DNA from: Castanea sativa
Lineage: Eukaryota > Streptophyta > Magnoliopsida > Fagales > Fagaceae
Assembly (NCBI RefSeq): GCF_040712315.1
Contig: NC_134018.1
Span: forward strand, 12,110,835 to 12,174,834
DNA: 64,000 nucleotides
Direction: 5' to 3'
Below the pieces are notes generated by a model. That model was not told the origin of the DNA and ran no database searches. It saw only the letters and a list, made by a program, of their open reading frames with translations. A program made the translations under genes and the position numbers. Positions 22,563 through 33,545 of this stretch are shown one piece after another. The stretch's first letter is position 1, and each line of letters begins with the position of its first letter.

Positions 22563-22574
22563 TGGTATCAGAGC
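22563..22574 (+). other. Primer-binding site (initiator tRNA-Met type)
   Basis: TGGTATCAGAGC starts two bases after the LTR. This is the usual plant Copia primer-binding sequence, complementary to the 3' end of initiator methionine tRNA. Confidence 0.85.
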
Positions 22575-22627
22575 GAGTACATGTACCAGATTTCATTATC
22601 CTAGTGTGATCCTAGACCCCAAGTGAG

Positions 22628-24511
22628 ATGGATAGATCTCAATCTCTCAATGCTCCTCCATTCTTTGATGGGAGCAACTATGCTTTTTGAAAAGTATGTA
22701 TGCGTGCTTTCTTTGTGCCATTGATGAGACAGTGGGATTTTATTGAGAATGGGTATGTAAGACCCACTACTGCCAAATTTGAATGGGATAAAGCTGCTCT
22801 TACTTTGGCAAATGCCAATAGCAAAGCTATTAATGCTATTTTTAGTGGTGTTTCTACTGATGAGTTTCACAGGATTTCACATGTGAAGACTGCCAAAGTG
22901 GCTTGACCATTCTTAAGACAACCTACGAAGGTACTAAGAAGGTTAAGGACACTAAGCTTCAAATGATCACTACTCGGTTTGAAGAAATAAAGATAAGTGA
23001 TGATGAGTCGTTTGATTCCTTTTATAGGAGACTTAACAAGATAGTGATTGTTAAGCTAAACCTTGGGGAGAAGACAGAAGATGCCAAGGTGGTGAGGAAG
23101 ATCTTGAGATCCTTACCCGAAAGCCTCCGGGCTAAGGTTATAGCCATAGAGGAGAGTACAGAATTGGATGAGATAAATATTTAAGAACTTATTGGATCTC
23201 TCCAAACCTATGAGCTCAGACTCCCTTCTTACAAGTCCAGCAAATCACTTTCTCTTAAAACTATAAATGAGAGAATGGGTGATTCCTTCAAAGAAGACGA
23301 TGTAGAAAAGAAGGTGGCGTTTCTTGAAAAGAACGTTCGGAAATTTCTCAAAATGAAGAACAATGGGAAGTCTTTTGGCAAAGGAAAATTCTCATCCTCA
23401 AAAAGTGACAAGAAGGAGTTAAAGAAGAAGGATGGGAAAGACTCATCATCAACTCAAGGAATTGTGTGCTATGAATGAAATGGGCACGGACATCTCAAGA
23501 AAAAATGCCCAAACTATTTGAGAAGAAAAAGGGAAAGTGTTTACTACCACCCTTAGTGATTCCAAAAGCTCAAATTCCAATGCGGAAGGAGAATGTGATA
23601 GTGAGGAAAACTATTTAGCTTTCATGGCAATCACAACGGTTGACTCTAGAGATGAGTTGAGCAACTTGGTTGATGAGCTTGGTGTACATTCCAAAGGTGA
23701 AGAAGTTGAAGATTCAGAAGATGAGGATGTGTGTCTCAACGAAGGTGAGAAGAACCTTCAATAAGTGTATGATGTGTTGCTTGAAGATTGTGGAAAATAT
23801 GCAAAGGATGCAAACAACGCCGTTAAGAAGATGAAGAAAATTGAATAAGAGCATAAGTGCACACTTGTGCAACTTAAGGAGGCAAAGTGTGAAGTTGAAG
23901 AGCTGAAGGAAGATTTGGTGAATCCCTACTCAAAAATCAAGTTCCTTGAACTTGAAATCATTCAAGAAAATGTTAAAGTGGAGCGCATTTCCACCAAAAA
24001 CTTGACATCATGCTCTCTTCTCTAAAACCTTCAAATGACAAAGTCGGTCTAGGCTATGCCCGTGAAGGAAGCTCAAGCAGCAAACCCAAGAAGGAAGTGA
24101 GATTCATATCGGCCAAAAATATAGAAAAATCTAAAGTGGAGAAGCCCGAGATTGAGATCCCTGCTGTTGCAAAGAGAACCATTGGTGCAAAATTAAAGAA
24201 TAAATGGAAGTCATTACCCAATAATCAAAGGGGACCTCAAGTGAAGCATTTCTATCATCATTATAGCGTGCGAGGGCACATAAGGCCAAATTGCTTCAAG
24301 CTTCAGGCACTGAAGAGGGTTGATTCTGTGCGTGGCCAAGATAACTCAAAAAGAATGCCAAAGGGAATTCAAGCTAAAGGAGAAAAATGGGAAACAACTC
24401 ATTGGAGATATTATAGAGATGTTGAAAAACATTTCATCATGCCTTGCTAGCTTCACCCTGAGGTTTGAGAGTTATGTCGGTCATACCCCTCCATTTAGGG
24501 ATCTCACCTAA
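22628..24511 (+). pseudogene. Copia gag (UBN2-type) with stops and frameshifts
   Basis: The frame starts MDRSQSLNAPPFFDGSNYAF, the typical N-terminus of Copia gag, and continues through the UBN2-like core (TTYEGTKKVKD, then ELIGSLQTYELRL) and a lysine-rich stretch to a CCHC zinc knuckle. Damage seen: a TGA in the conserved tryptophan position after NYAF (22688), loss of one base near 22904 causing a frameshift, a TAA before ELIGSLQTYEL (23182), and a TGA at 23476-23478 in place of the second knuckle cysteine (CYE-stop-NGHGHLKKKC). A second knuckle-like block (HHYSVRGHIRPNCFKL) lies at about 24252-24300, and VWVKKGTHE closes the frame near 24550. No protease, integrase or reverse transcriptase follows. 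Confidence 0.85.
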
Positions 24512-24551
24512 AACACTCGTACAGTATGGGTGAAGAAGGGTACTCATGAAT

Positions 24552-25126
24552 GATCATTCACTATGCACATGCATTAATACTTCCAACGTATTAGGGTCAT
24601 AGTCTCATGCATCATGACATATGCAATCTTCATGTGTCATTGCTTTCAGTTTTTAGCATATTTCTTTTTCAAATCTTTGTTTGTTGTTGTGTTGATCTTA
24701 CTTTATTTGTTTTGTTTTTTACTGAGTTGAAAATTTTCAAAAACCCATAAAAAATGAAAAATCTCAAAAAATTTGATCGCTTGTGTTGTGTATATCATAT
24801 GTGAGTTTGGCCTAGTAGCTCCGTACTAATAGCGTAGTGCATTTATAAGCTTAACTTGTTATGTATGCACATTTTCTAAGTGTGAGCGACATCTAGAAAT
24901 CTAGATTTGATTGTTGTAAATAGATCTTCAAGCTTTTCATGAATAATTGGTTAATAGTCTTACTTGATCTTGATACATAAGTAGACTTGTGCCTATATAT
25001 CTCCTCACATTTTCTTTTTCTTTTTCAAAAGAGCTCTTCAAATGTCAATCTCCAAAAGGAGAAAAAGCTAAAAAAGCCTTACTTCGAAAACTAGTCTGAC
25101 TAGGAAAAGGTGGAGCAAATATGTAT
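24552..25126 (+). mobile_element. Non-coding internal remainder of the Copia element
   Basis: After the gag remnant comes AT-rich sequence without pol homology up to GGAAAAGGTGGAGCAAATATG. The sequence resumes after the Pack-MULE at 27037 (TGGTGCCAAAGCC), so the MULE inserted into this remnant. Confidence 0.5.
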
Positions 25127-25894
25127 TAAAATGTAGACGTAAATTCACTTTTGGTTCCTACATTTTGGGTCATTTATTGATTTGGCCCCTAAAATGATTT
25201 TGCTCTTAGGTCAGTCCCTAAAATCAAAAAATCGATTCTATTTTGGTCCCTACCGTCAATCTACTAACTACACTATTTGCTAATGTGGCTAATAAAATAA
25301 AATAAAAATATTTAGCATTTTCTAAATGCCACATCACATATAAATTAATAAAAAAAATGCCAGCTCAAAAAATTTAAACAAAAAAAAAACTAATTTAAAA
25401 TTTTAAAGTAAAATCATTTTCTTTTTAATTCATTTTCTTATTCTTCTTATTTCTTTAACCTCATCAGCATTTACTAATGTCAAATTCTCTCTTTTTAAAT
25501 TTCTTTTTCTTTTTCTTCTTATTTCTTTAACCTTATCTTTTTAAGTATATATTTTTTTCTAATCTCAAATATTCTCTCTCTTCACCGTCCATGGATAGAA
25601 TCTCTCTCCATTGTAACTCCATGGCCGGAACTCACAAGCTTGATGCGAAGAAAATGATCTGCCAGGGATGGTATCTTGATGCGGTCTTGGGTCTTGGGTC
25701 GGCGGAGTTTCTCTTGAGGGTTTTCACGTGGGAGGCTCGTTGGTGGAGGTAGCAACACACCTATTCCCGATCTACCATGGACGAGCCACCCTAAGCCTTA
25801 TCTCCTCCGCCTATGGCTTCACATGTGGTCTGATTTTCCTCTCCTTTTTTGTTGGGTAAAAGCAATTTTAGCTTAGCTAGAAAGAGAAGGAAGT

Positions 25895-26104
25895 ACCTGG
25901 GAGTAAGATTTGGGAGTTGAGGTCGATGATTTGGTGAGCTAGAGCAGAGAAATCGCGAAGAACATCTGATGACTGACCGATGGCTTTGATTGAATTGTGC
26001 TCGATGACGATCCCACCGTTGCGAAAGACTCGGCTTTGAGGATCCATGGTGACGATCACAACACTGTGGAGTATAATCAACGAGTTGCCCTTAGCTTCCT
26101 CCAT
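25895..26104 (-). pseudogene. Captured first exon of an amidohydrolase (adenosine/guanine deaminase-like) gene
   Basis: From the ATG at 26104 about 70 codons encode the N-terminal beta-sandwich start of a plant amidohydrolase of the 5-methylthioadenosine/S-adenosylhomocysteine deaminase-like family. The recognisable words are VVIVTMDPQSRVFRNGGIVIE, IKAIGQSSDVL and IDLNSQILLPG; the last immediately precedes the zinc-binding THxH motif in full-length enzymes. That motif and the rest of the enzyme are absent. Right after LLPG the sequence reads GTACTTCC, a splice donor, so genomic DNA including part of intron 1 was captured rather than mRNA. The frame has no stops, implying a fairly recent capture or retention by chance. 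Confidence 0.8.
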
Positions 26105-26495
26105 TATCAATCTCTCCTTTTTCAATTGCAAAACTTTGTTCCTCTTGTTCTGGGTTTGTTTTTGTTTTTGGTTTTTGGAGAGAATGTGGAGTTGTTTGAT
26201 TTATATGGGTTTCTTGTGTGTTTGTTTCCCAAGAAAATTTTTGGGTTTATGGGTTGCTGGAGATTGGGTTGGTTACTATATTTATGGGTTTGTTTCTCGG
26301 GTTTATTTATGGTTTGGTTTCTTGGATTTATTTTTTGGTTTTCTGGATTTAATGGAGATTGGATTTGGTTGCTGGATTTGAATTTGGGGTTTGCTAGAGA
26401 TTGGTTTGGTTGCTTCTTGGACTTGGGAAGAACATGAAGAATATTTCCTGTTAGTATTTAATTTAATTTTTTCTTCTTTTCATTTGTGTTCTTCT

Positions 26496-26645
26496 GATAT
26501 GGGTTTGAGTTCTTGGTAACTGAGTTTGCGTTATTGTGATTTGAGTTCTTGGTTGCTGGGTTCATGTTCTTGTGATGGGTGAGTTCTTGGTTGCTAGGTT
26601 TGTGTTCTTGTGATGGGTTTGAGTTCTTGGTTGCTGGGTTTGGTT
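26496..26645. repeat. Minisatellite, about 40-bp unit, four copies
   Basis: The unit TTGAGTTCTTGGTTGCTGGGTT followed by TGTTCTTGTGATGGG repeats about four times with small changes. It lies inside the Pack-MULE, upstream of the captured exon. Confidence 0.8.
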
Positions 26646-27036
26646 TGTGAAGAACATGAAAAACAAGCTAAAGAACATGAACAACATTATGAAAAAAGAA
26701 AAATTAATTAAATTTAATTTAAGGTTTTTCTTTAAATTTTTTTTTAAAATTTTCTAAGGTGGCTTTAAAAAAAAATTAAAATGCTGATGTGGCATTTAAA
26801 AAAGGTCAAATAAAATATTTTATTATTATTTTAATAGCCACGTCGGTATTTAATATGCCAACAAGGCACTCCGTTTGCCACATTAGATTTTTCTATTAGT
26901 GGGTTGACAGCAGGGACCAAAATAGAATCTATTTTTTGATTTCAGGGACTAACTTAGGAGCAAAATTAGTTTAGCGACCAAATCGAGAAATAACCCAAAA
27001 TGTAAAGACTAAAAGTGTAATTATGCCTAAAATGTA

Positions 27037-27327
27037 TGGTGCCAAAGCCAAAGGCTCAATTGTAAAAAATTCATCAAAAAGTTTATGGCATCGCTTCTTC
27101 TCTCCTCATTGGCTATCTTCTCAAAGGCAGGAAGACCTTGCTCTCTCCTCCTTGACTATCTCATCAAAAGCGGTAACACTTTGGTCTCTCCTCTTTATTA
27201 TTTTCTTCTCCACGCACAATCTCTCTTGGTTGTCTTTTTTTTTTCTCTCTCTAAGTAGCTCTCTTTTGACTGCTTACTCTGTTCTCTTGTGCGGCAATCC
27301 TTGTTGCTACTCTCTCTTCAATATGCG
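27037..27327. repeat. Retroelement remainder with 'GGCGGCAA'-type repeats
   Basis: Continues from the target site of the Pack-MULE and contains units similar to 4550-4775 (CATTGGCTATCTTCTCAAAGGCAGG, CTTGACTATCTCATCAAAAGCGG). The same sequence resumes after the hAT element at 28256 (CTTGTGCGGCTC). Probably retroelement leader or LTR. Confidence 0.4.
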
Positions 27328-27335
27328 GTTATATC

Positions 27336-28247
27336 TAGGGATAGAGCTATTTGATGACCTTGGGGGCTAATGACCCCCCTGGAATTTATGAAACAAAAAG
27401 AAAAGTATATAATATTTTATGAGTTTTTTGAATTTGGGCTTAAGAAAATTGTTCTTGCCCTCTTCTACCCACTCAAAATATAACCTTGACCTCTTTAACC
27501 CAAACAACATTCAAGAAAAAGTAGCCCAAACAACATAAAAAGTAAATCTCCTATCTGCTAAGTTGCTTTGACTCTAGTTTTGATCCTCTCTTTTTTGGCT
27601 GAGTTGCTCTCTCTTTCTTTTTGTGTCGTTTAATTTCTTATTGTCTAATCTCTTTCTCTGAACGGCATTATTACTGTTTCACTTTATTTGACTTTGAAAT
27701 GAGTTGGTTTTTTTTAATAGTTATAGAGTGGTGTATAATGTGTTTTGGGAGTTGCTCTGTTGCAACTGAATAATTAATTCAATTGAGATGTTTTATCTTT
27801 TTGTTTAGTGGAATGGTTACCGTTATGTTTAGCAATTAGTAGATAGTAAGATTAAAAATGCCATACCCAAGCGAGTCATGAGTCATGACACACTACACAT
27901 TGTTCAATGGTTGATGCACACAGACACAATTACTTAAGTTCCTAATGAGATTTTTTATGTACAAGGAAGTGGTGTTTGATACTTTGCTCAAACTATTCCA
28001 AATTATAAATTTATGATTAACAATTGTCATACTTGGTTTGAAATTATTATTTTAGTTATGTTGATTTTTGAGATTTAAAATAATGCTATATTCCTTTTTG
28101 ATATATAATTGCTTTGTAATTTATTAAAAAATATTTATTCGTGTCTTTCCATTTGTTATACTAAATGGATGCTAGTTTGAATTTTCATGAAAAAAAAATG
28201 TTTTTATACTTTGCCCCCCCTTGATAGAACTCCTGGCTTCATCCCTG
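27336..28247. mobile_element. Non-autonomous hAT element (912 bp)
   Basis: Left end TAGGGATAGAGCTAT; the right end read inverted is CAGGGATGAAGCCAG, both of the (C/T)AGGG hAT form. Flanking 8-mers are GTTATATC (27328-27335) and GTTCTATC (28248-28255), a 7-of-8 match as expected for an aged 8-bp hAT target duplication. The interior has no transposase. Confidence 0.72.
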
Positions 28248-28255
28248 GTTCTATC

Positions 28256-28590
28256 TATCTCTATTTCTCTTGTGCGGCTCTTCTTTTTAGCGCACACAAA
28301 TTATCTCTCTCATTTTTCTAATCTTTATTCAATGTAGGATTTAACTCACACATGTATACCCAACAAGTAAATTCAATAAACAATACACTTTATTTTCCCA
28401 ATTGGTTTTTCCATGTTAGACAATATCTTACCAACGATGCTTAGAAGTTTGATTACTTGACCATGGACTATGTCTTTTGCATGTCAATACCTATCACATG
28501 AAAATCAATGACATTAATAAGCACAAAATAAACATTGCTGGTAAGATAATCCACCATTCACAACAGCCATTGGATTGAACCCAACTCACT
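28256..28590. other. Intergenic / retroelement remainder
   Basis: C/T-rich then AT-rich sequence with no gene, leading to the poly(T) that marks the 3' end of the LINE. Confidence 0.4.
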
Positions 28591-28639
28591 TGTAGTTTTT
28601 TTTTTTTTTTTTTTTTTTTTCTGGGTCAGAAAGGGCTAC

Positions 28640-29740
28640 TTATATATTAGAAGCAACAAATCTATTACAAAAGGTGCTAGCTTTATCACTAGCTAACAAA
28701 GACTTCACCACAGGCGATGGTTCCACAAAAACAACAAAAGTAAAATTGCGCCTAGCCCCTATTCTTGCTAAAGCATCCGCGCATTGATTTGCTTCGCGAT
28801 AGGTGTGCTCAACCCATTTGTTGGGGATGACTCTCAGGAGGGTCTTGCAGTCAGTCAAAAGAGGCTCCATTCGCATATTGACAGAATCATTATTCATAAG
28901 TTGGACAACACTCGTAGCATCCAATTCAATAATAAGGCTATTAAGATTAAGGTCCTTGCCAATATAAGACCGTCTCTTAAGGCCCACAACTCTACCGGGA
29001 AACTATTAGTGCAACCAAGACTTCTAGAAAAACCTGCAACCCATTCTCCATTGTGATCCCTAATCAGCCCGCCTCTAGCCTTTCTCGGGCACCCTAAAGC
29101 TAACCCATCAGTGTTGAGTTTGGCCCATCCCACTGGTGGTTTCCTCCAAGCAACAGGGACTAAAGACTTAGAAATAGAGAGTTTAGTTCTCATTCCTATA
29201 GCAAAAAATTCTGTAGCACTTAGTTTGCACTTCTCATTGATCTTAGTGTCAGGAATACCAATCCTAAACACACAAGCATTATGCTGCAGCCAAAGGTGCC
29301 AAATTTCCGTAGGAAATACGATACTCCATGGGATTCCCCAATAGAAAGGGCCAGAGTTTGTATTACAGTTAACTTCCAACCATTCCTTAATGGGTTTATT
29401 GAATGATTCCCTAAGCATACGAGGATAATTTAGCTTCTGCCAAAAGTCTTGTGCAAACTCACATGTACGCAGCAAATGGCCAAGTGATTCAGTTTCTTTA
29501 AGACACAGAGGGCATGTTGGATTGAGGTTTAAACCTCTTGAACCTAGCACTTCGCGAATGGGAAGGCTGTTATGCATGCACAACCAAAGAAAGAATTGAA
29601 TCCGAGGTGGTGCAGTGGTCTTCCACACCCATGACATAGAAACAGTATTCAGGTTCAAGGGGTTTAAGCCTCTTGCCAATAAATAAGCTGGGGATAGAGA
29701 GAAAGAACCATTTTTTGAGTAAGCCCATGTGAGTGAGTCT
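28640..29740 (-). pseudogene. LINE zf-RVT and RNase H region (broken)
   Basis: The upstream part has the Cys/His zinc-binding pattern of zf-RVT (CPLCLKETESLGHLLRTC). The downstream part has RNase H motifs (KLNTDGLALG, FPVELWALRDGL, REANQCADALAR). A frameshift near 28940 splits the RNase H domain. Plant L1 elements often carry such a C-terminal RNase H. Confidence 0.85.
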
Positions 29741-30164
29741 TCTGCATTAGTGTCACATGAGAAAGGGGTTGCTTTTATGCTTTCCGGAATTCGGTCAGGT
29801 AGTACAAAGGAGCTGTTCTGCAAATCCAACCCATGCCAGCATCATAGTATTGATGCAACATCACTTTGTCTTCATTTCTTGAAAGTGGTCCTTCAATGAG
29901 ACTTCTAAGGGTGCCATTGGGGAGCCAAAAATCTAGCCAAAGGTTGACATGGAAGCCATTTTTTACTAACCATCTTAGACCTTTGACATATACAAGTCCA
30001 CCTTTTTTTCAAGCATTCCAGATTCTAGAGCATAGGAGATTCCTACCCTCTTTAGATAGCCTCCTAGTAGTAAGGTATTTCTTAGCCAACATCCTTGCCC
30101 AAGGGGCCTCACTTTTATTAGCTAATCTCCAGTAGAATTTAGCCAAAATGGCTTGGTTCCTGTA

Positions 30165-31410
30165 CTACATTTGGTATAGGTCCAGACCTCCCCTGTCCTT
30201 TAAGAGTGTAATAATGCTCCAGTTCGCCATGTGCATTCTTCTATTCTCATCAGTTGATCCCCACAGAATGTCTCTTATTAGTTTATCTATTGCATCACAC
30301 ACTTTGATTGGCAAAGCATGACATTGCATGTAATACTCCGCTATAGAGACAGTTTTTGATTTGCCCAATACCATCTTCCCAGCTTTGGATAGGAACTTAG
30401 TTTTCCAACCACTTAGTTTCCTCTGAACTCTGCCTATGACAAAGTTGAAGGCATCTCCATTTCTGCCTTTGTATATAAGAGGAAAGCCTAGGTATTGACC
30501 CAAATTTTGAGTTGCATTTATTCCCAATTTTCTGCATATGGATCTTTTGCATCTTCTATTAACATTTGAAGAAAACAGAACCCGAGATTTGGCTAAATTC
30601 ACCTTCTGCCCAACAAGCTTGCAAAAAGTATCTAGCACCTCTATAATTGCTTCACAATTCTTGGCATTAGCTTTTGCAAAAACCATGAGGTCATCTGCAA
30701 AAAACACATGAGAGAAGCTTGGTCCATTCTTAGATGCCTTGATTTTGTCCCATCTCTTGTTTTCACACATTGAGTTGATCTGTGCACCCAAGAATTCAAT
30801 ACAAAGGAGGAAGATGTAAAGGGAGATGGGGTCTCCTTGTCTAATCCCTCTTGTAGGCTAGAATGAGTTCAATTTAGTGCCATTAAAGAGAAAATCAGTT
30901 GAAGTATTGGAGATGAAACTCATAATAAGGTTGATGATGTTGGTAGGGAAACCAAAATGGTTCAACACTATTCTCACAAAGCTCCATTCCAAATGATTGT
31001 AGGCCTTTTCCAAGTCAATTTTAATCACCATGTACCCATCATTTCCTTTCCTCTTCTTAAGTGAGTAGATTAGCTCTTGGGCAATTATCACATTGTCAAT
31101 ACCCATTCTGCCAACCAGAAAAGCAACTTGCATTGGAGATATTAAGGAAGGCAGCAAGGGTCTTAGTCACAATCTTATATACTGTGTTACATAAACTTAT
31201 AGCTCTATAGTGACTAACAATTTTTGGTCCATCTTGCTCTGGGATTAGAGCAATCAAAGTCTGATTTAGGTACTCAGGGACTTGTTGACAAGTGAAAATT
31301 TTCTTAACCTCCCTTTTGACAGACTCTCCAACTAATGACCAAAATCTCTGGAAGAATCCAGCATGCAGACCATCTGTCCTAGGAGCTTTGAAAGGCTTCA
31401 TGGTCTTCAA
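30165..31410 (-). pseudogene. LINE reverse transcriptase domain (broken)
   Basis: Non-LTR reverse transcriptase with recognisable palm motifs: LEKAYNHLEW (the first catalytic aspartate lies in IDLEKAYN) and FADD (the usual YADD/FADD pair of aspartates), then KVNLAKSRVLFSS and LGQYLGFPL. The reading frame shifts near 31150 and 30850, so no continuous enzyme is encoded. Confidence 0.88.
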
Positions 31411-31860
31411 GGCATCTCAGATTTCCACATCAGAAGGGCATTGGACAATGGAGTTGGCTTCTTCCATAAAAAGGGTAGCACACCAATCATTATCCCATTC
31501 AGGATTAAGGGGGCTGTAGAGTTGCTTTGTTTGATAAAGCTTCTTGAAGTGGGTGACAAAAATGTCTTTCAACTCCTCAATATTGTGAACCCACTCACCA
31601 TTCTCATTTAAAATGCTTGAAATTCTGTTCCTACTTTTCTCACAAGAGTAGACATATGGAAGTATGTTGTTTTCTGTTCACCATGGATGATCCATTCAGT
31701 TCTGGCTTTCATAGCCCATATTTCTTCTTCAAGCTGGAGGATGAGGTTGTACTCATCATTAAGCTTGTTTTGAAGGTTAATTACTGGGCAAATAGAAAGG
31801 GCATTTTGGATTCCCAGGAGCCTAGCCATGATAGTCTTCTTCCTAGTAAACACATTACCA

Positions 31861-31995
31861 AAAATTGTTACAAGAGTTTTTTTTTTTTTGGGGGGGACTG
31901 GTGTTACAAGAGTAACTACGAGTTAGTTACTCTTGTAACACCGCCCCCCCCCCCCCCCACCCCAAAACAAAAAAAAAAACTCTTGTAACAATGGA
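31861..31995. mobile_element. 135-bp foldback with perfect GTTACAAGAGT arms
   Basis: ATTGTTACAAGAGT + T-run + G-run + GGTGTTACAAGAGTAACTA faces its inverted copy TAGTTACTCTTGTAACACC + C-run + A-run + ACTCTTGTAACAAT around the 4-base loop CGAG. The 7-mer ATTACCA lies at 31854-31860 and again at 31996-32002, a plausible target duplication. The insertion abuts the 5' truncation point of the LINE. Confidence 0.7.
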
Positions 31996-32002
31996 ATTAC
32001 CA

Positions 32003-33245
32003 TTAGCCTCATACATGTAACACTAATGACCCATTAAGCCCACCTATGAATTTAACTGTGAATAGAAATGAATTACAGTATCCAGAGGTTCTGGTATAGG
32101 TGTGGATCAGCACTTAGGCTAGAGACCTTCCAGATTCTTTCATTTTCAGTTACTCTTTTTCCAGTTTTAATTGTGATATGATTTCCTCTTAATTTTGACT
32201 CTTTTTTTTTTACTTACCTTTAGTACTTTTTTAATTAAAATCTCATTTTATTTTAATGAGAAACTATCACATCACTCACAAACTAAATAAAAGATGGAGA
32301 TTAAAGCCAATTCCTACTTACTATTGTGTATTTAAAACAATAAGAGACCTCCAATTAAAAAAGTACTGGAAATAAGTTAAACCAATTTTTCGAAGACTTC
32401 CATAGTCCCCAAGCTTAGCATATTAATACCAAATTTATTAAATCAATTAATTAATTATTTAATCAACTAATTTTTTACCATTTTTTCTTGGAATCAATTA
32501 ATGCTTTGTCTTTGGATTGGATTGGGTGCATGCAACCTTACCATAAAACATATTCTCAATTGATAGCGTTATGACATATCATTTAATTTGAACTAGACTA
32601 AAAATAAACCAATCATAATTAAGAGCTCATAATCACATATGATTAGGACCCAATTCATGCAAGTGCACATTACTATTAAAACTTGTTTTTTATTTTTATT
32701 ATATATATCTTTCAATCTAGTGGTTTAATTAAGGCTCATGAACTGTCATTTTGATCATTATGACTTTAATATTTATTTCATGCAATGCAATTGGAAATCA
32801 AATAACTAAAATTATAGTTTTACCCTTGAGATGTGATATGATGATAATAGGCTCTTGAAAGTTGAAAAGCAAATAAGGTCAAATGAGAGTTGCAATATAG
32901 GGTATCTATATTTGTCACATCATTTAAAAAGAAAAAAACCGTGAAATAAATCTCTCTCCCCTTTACTCATGGACATAAGATACGCCCAACAATATTAAAC
33001 AATCGTATACTACTATACTATCAAATATCTTTGTTATTAACATTGCAACCATGTCACATATCGATCTTAAATTACTACAATTTCACAAACTAAGATTTGA
33101 CACATTTTATTAGACACACACAAATAAATTAACGTAGGGACAATTACCACTCATTTTTAAACTTCAGAGTTCAGAGGCTAACAGTAATAGTGCTAACTTA
33201 AAATTTTAGCCATCAAAAGAGCTCAGCAACTAAATTTTAGGGATA
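32003..33245. other. AT-rich intergenic DNA, presumably including the AP5Z1 promoter at its end
   Basis: No coding frame or recognisable repeat. The last 300 bases before the AP5Z1 ATG (33250-33545) are less AT-rich and probably hold the promoter and 5' UTR, but no clear TATA box could be chosen. Confidence 0.45.
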
Positions 33246-33545
33246 TTTTGGAGAAAGAAAAAAAAAAAATTTCAATTGTCCCTTTCGTAGCTAAAAAACG
33301 GCGTCGCATAGTTGAGGATGTAGTACTACTGTTCGTAATAATGGTGCACTCCTACGTCGTCGTTTTGTGGTTCCTATCTTGTATGGTATATTCCACCTCT
33401 CTCTCTGACGGTACGGTAACACGAAAAACACCAGTTGGATTTGTTTCCGAAAACAAGAAAATCACTTTTAATTTAAACTTTCTTTGCAGTGCAGACTAGA
33501 GGAGACATATAGAATTAGAAACACACTGAACAAAAAAAATTCAAA

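Larger units (their letters stand above)
25136..27027. mobile_element. Pack-MULE (1892 bp) with perfect 9-bp target duplication
   Basis: Terminal inverted repeats of about 230-270 bp: the left arm has CTACATTTTGGGTCATTTATTG and TCTATTTTGGTCCCTACCGTCAA; the right arm read inverted has TTACATTTTGGGTTATTTCTCG and TCTATTTTGGTCCCTGCTGTCAA. The element is bounded by TAAAATGTA at 25127-25135 and again at 27028-27036, a perfect 9-bp duplication as expected for Mutator-like elements. No transposase is encoded. The interior includes the first exon of an amidohydrolase gene (25895-26104, -) with intron sequence attached, C/G-rich sequence at about 25580-25830 that may be a second captured piece, and a minisatellite. 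This matches the definition of a Pack-MULE. Confidence 0.88.
28597..31853 (-). mobile_element. 5'-truncated L1-like LINE, ORF2 with RT and RNase H
   Basis: Read on -, the element runs from about 31853 to a poly(A) tail (T-run 28597-28620 on +). Domains in order: the linker before RT (about 31850-31610, WIIHGEQKTTYFH); reverse transcriptase in broken frames (31410-30165, with KPFKAPRTDGLHAGFFQRFW, RAISLCNTVYKI, IDLEKAYNHLEWSF and the catalytic FADD in SHVFFADDLMVFAK); the zinc-binding zf-RVT domain (about 29740-29400, with PPRIQFFLWLCMHNSLP and CPLCLKETESLGHLL); and an RNase H domain (about 29140-28640, with LNTDGLALG and REANQCADALAR). The AP-endonuclease half of ORF2 and ORF1 are missing, so it is 5'-truncated. 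Frameshifts and stops between blocks make it inactive. Confidence 0.9.

Noticed and set aside
26046..26437. Overlapping + frames rich in Trp, Phe and Gly (about 111-146 codons)
   Set aside because: They are antisense to the captured amidohydrolase exon and run into GT-rich minisatellite-like DNA; no membrane protein family is recognisable.
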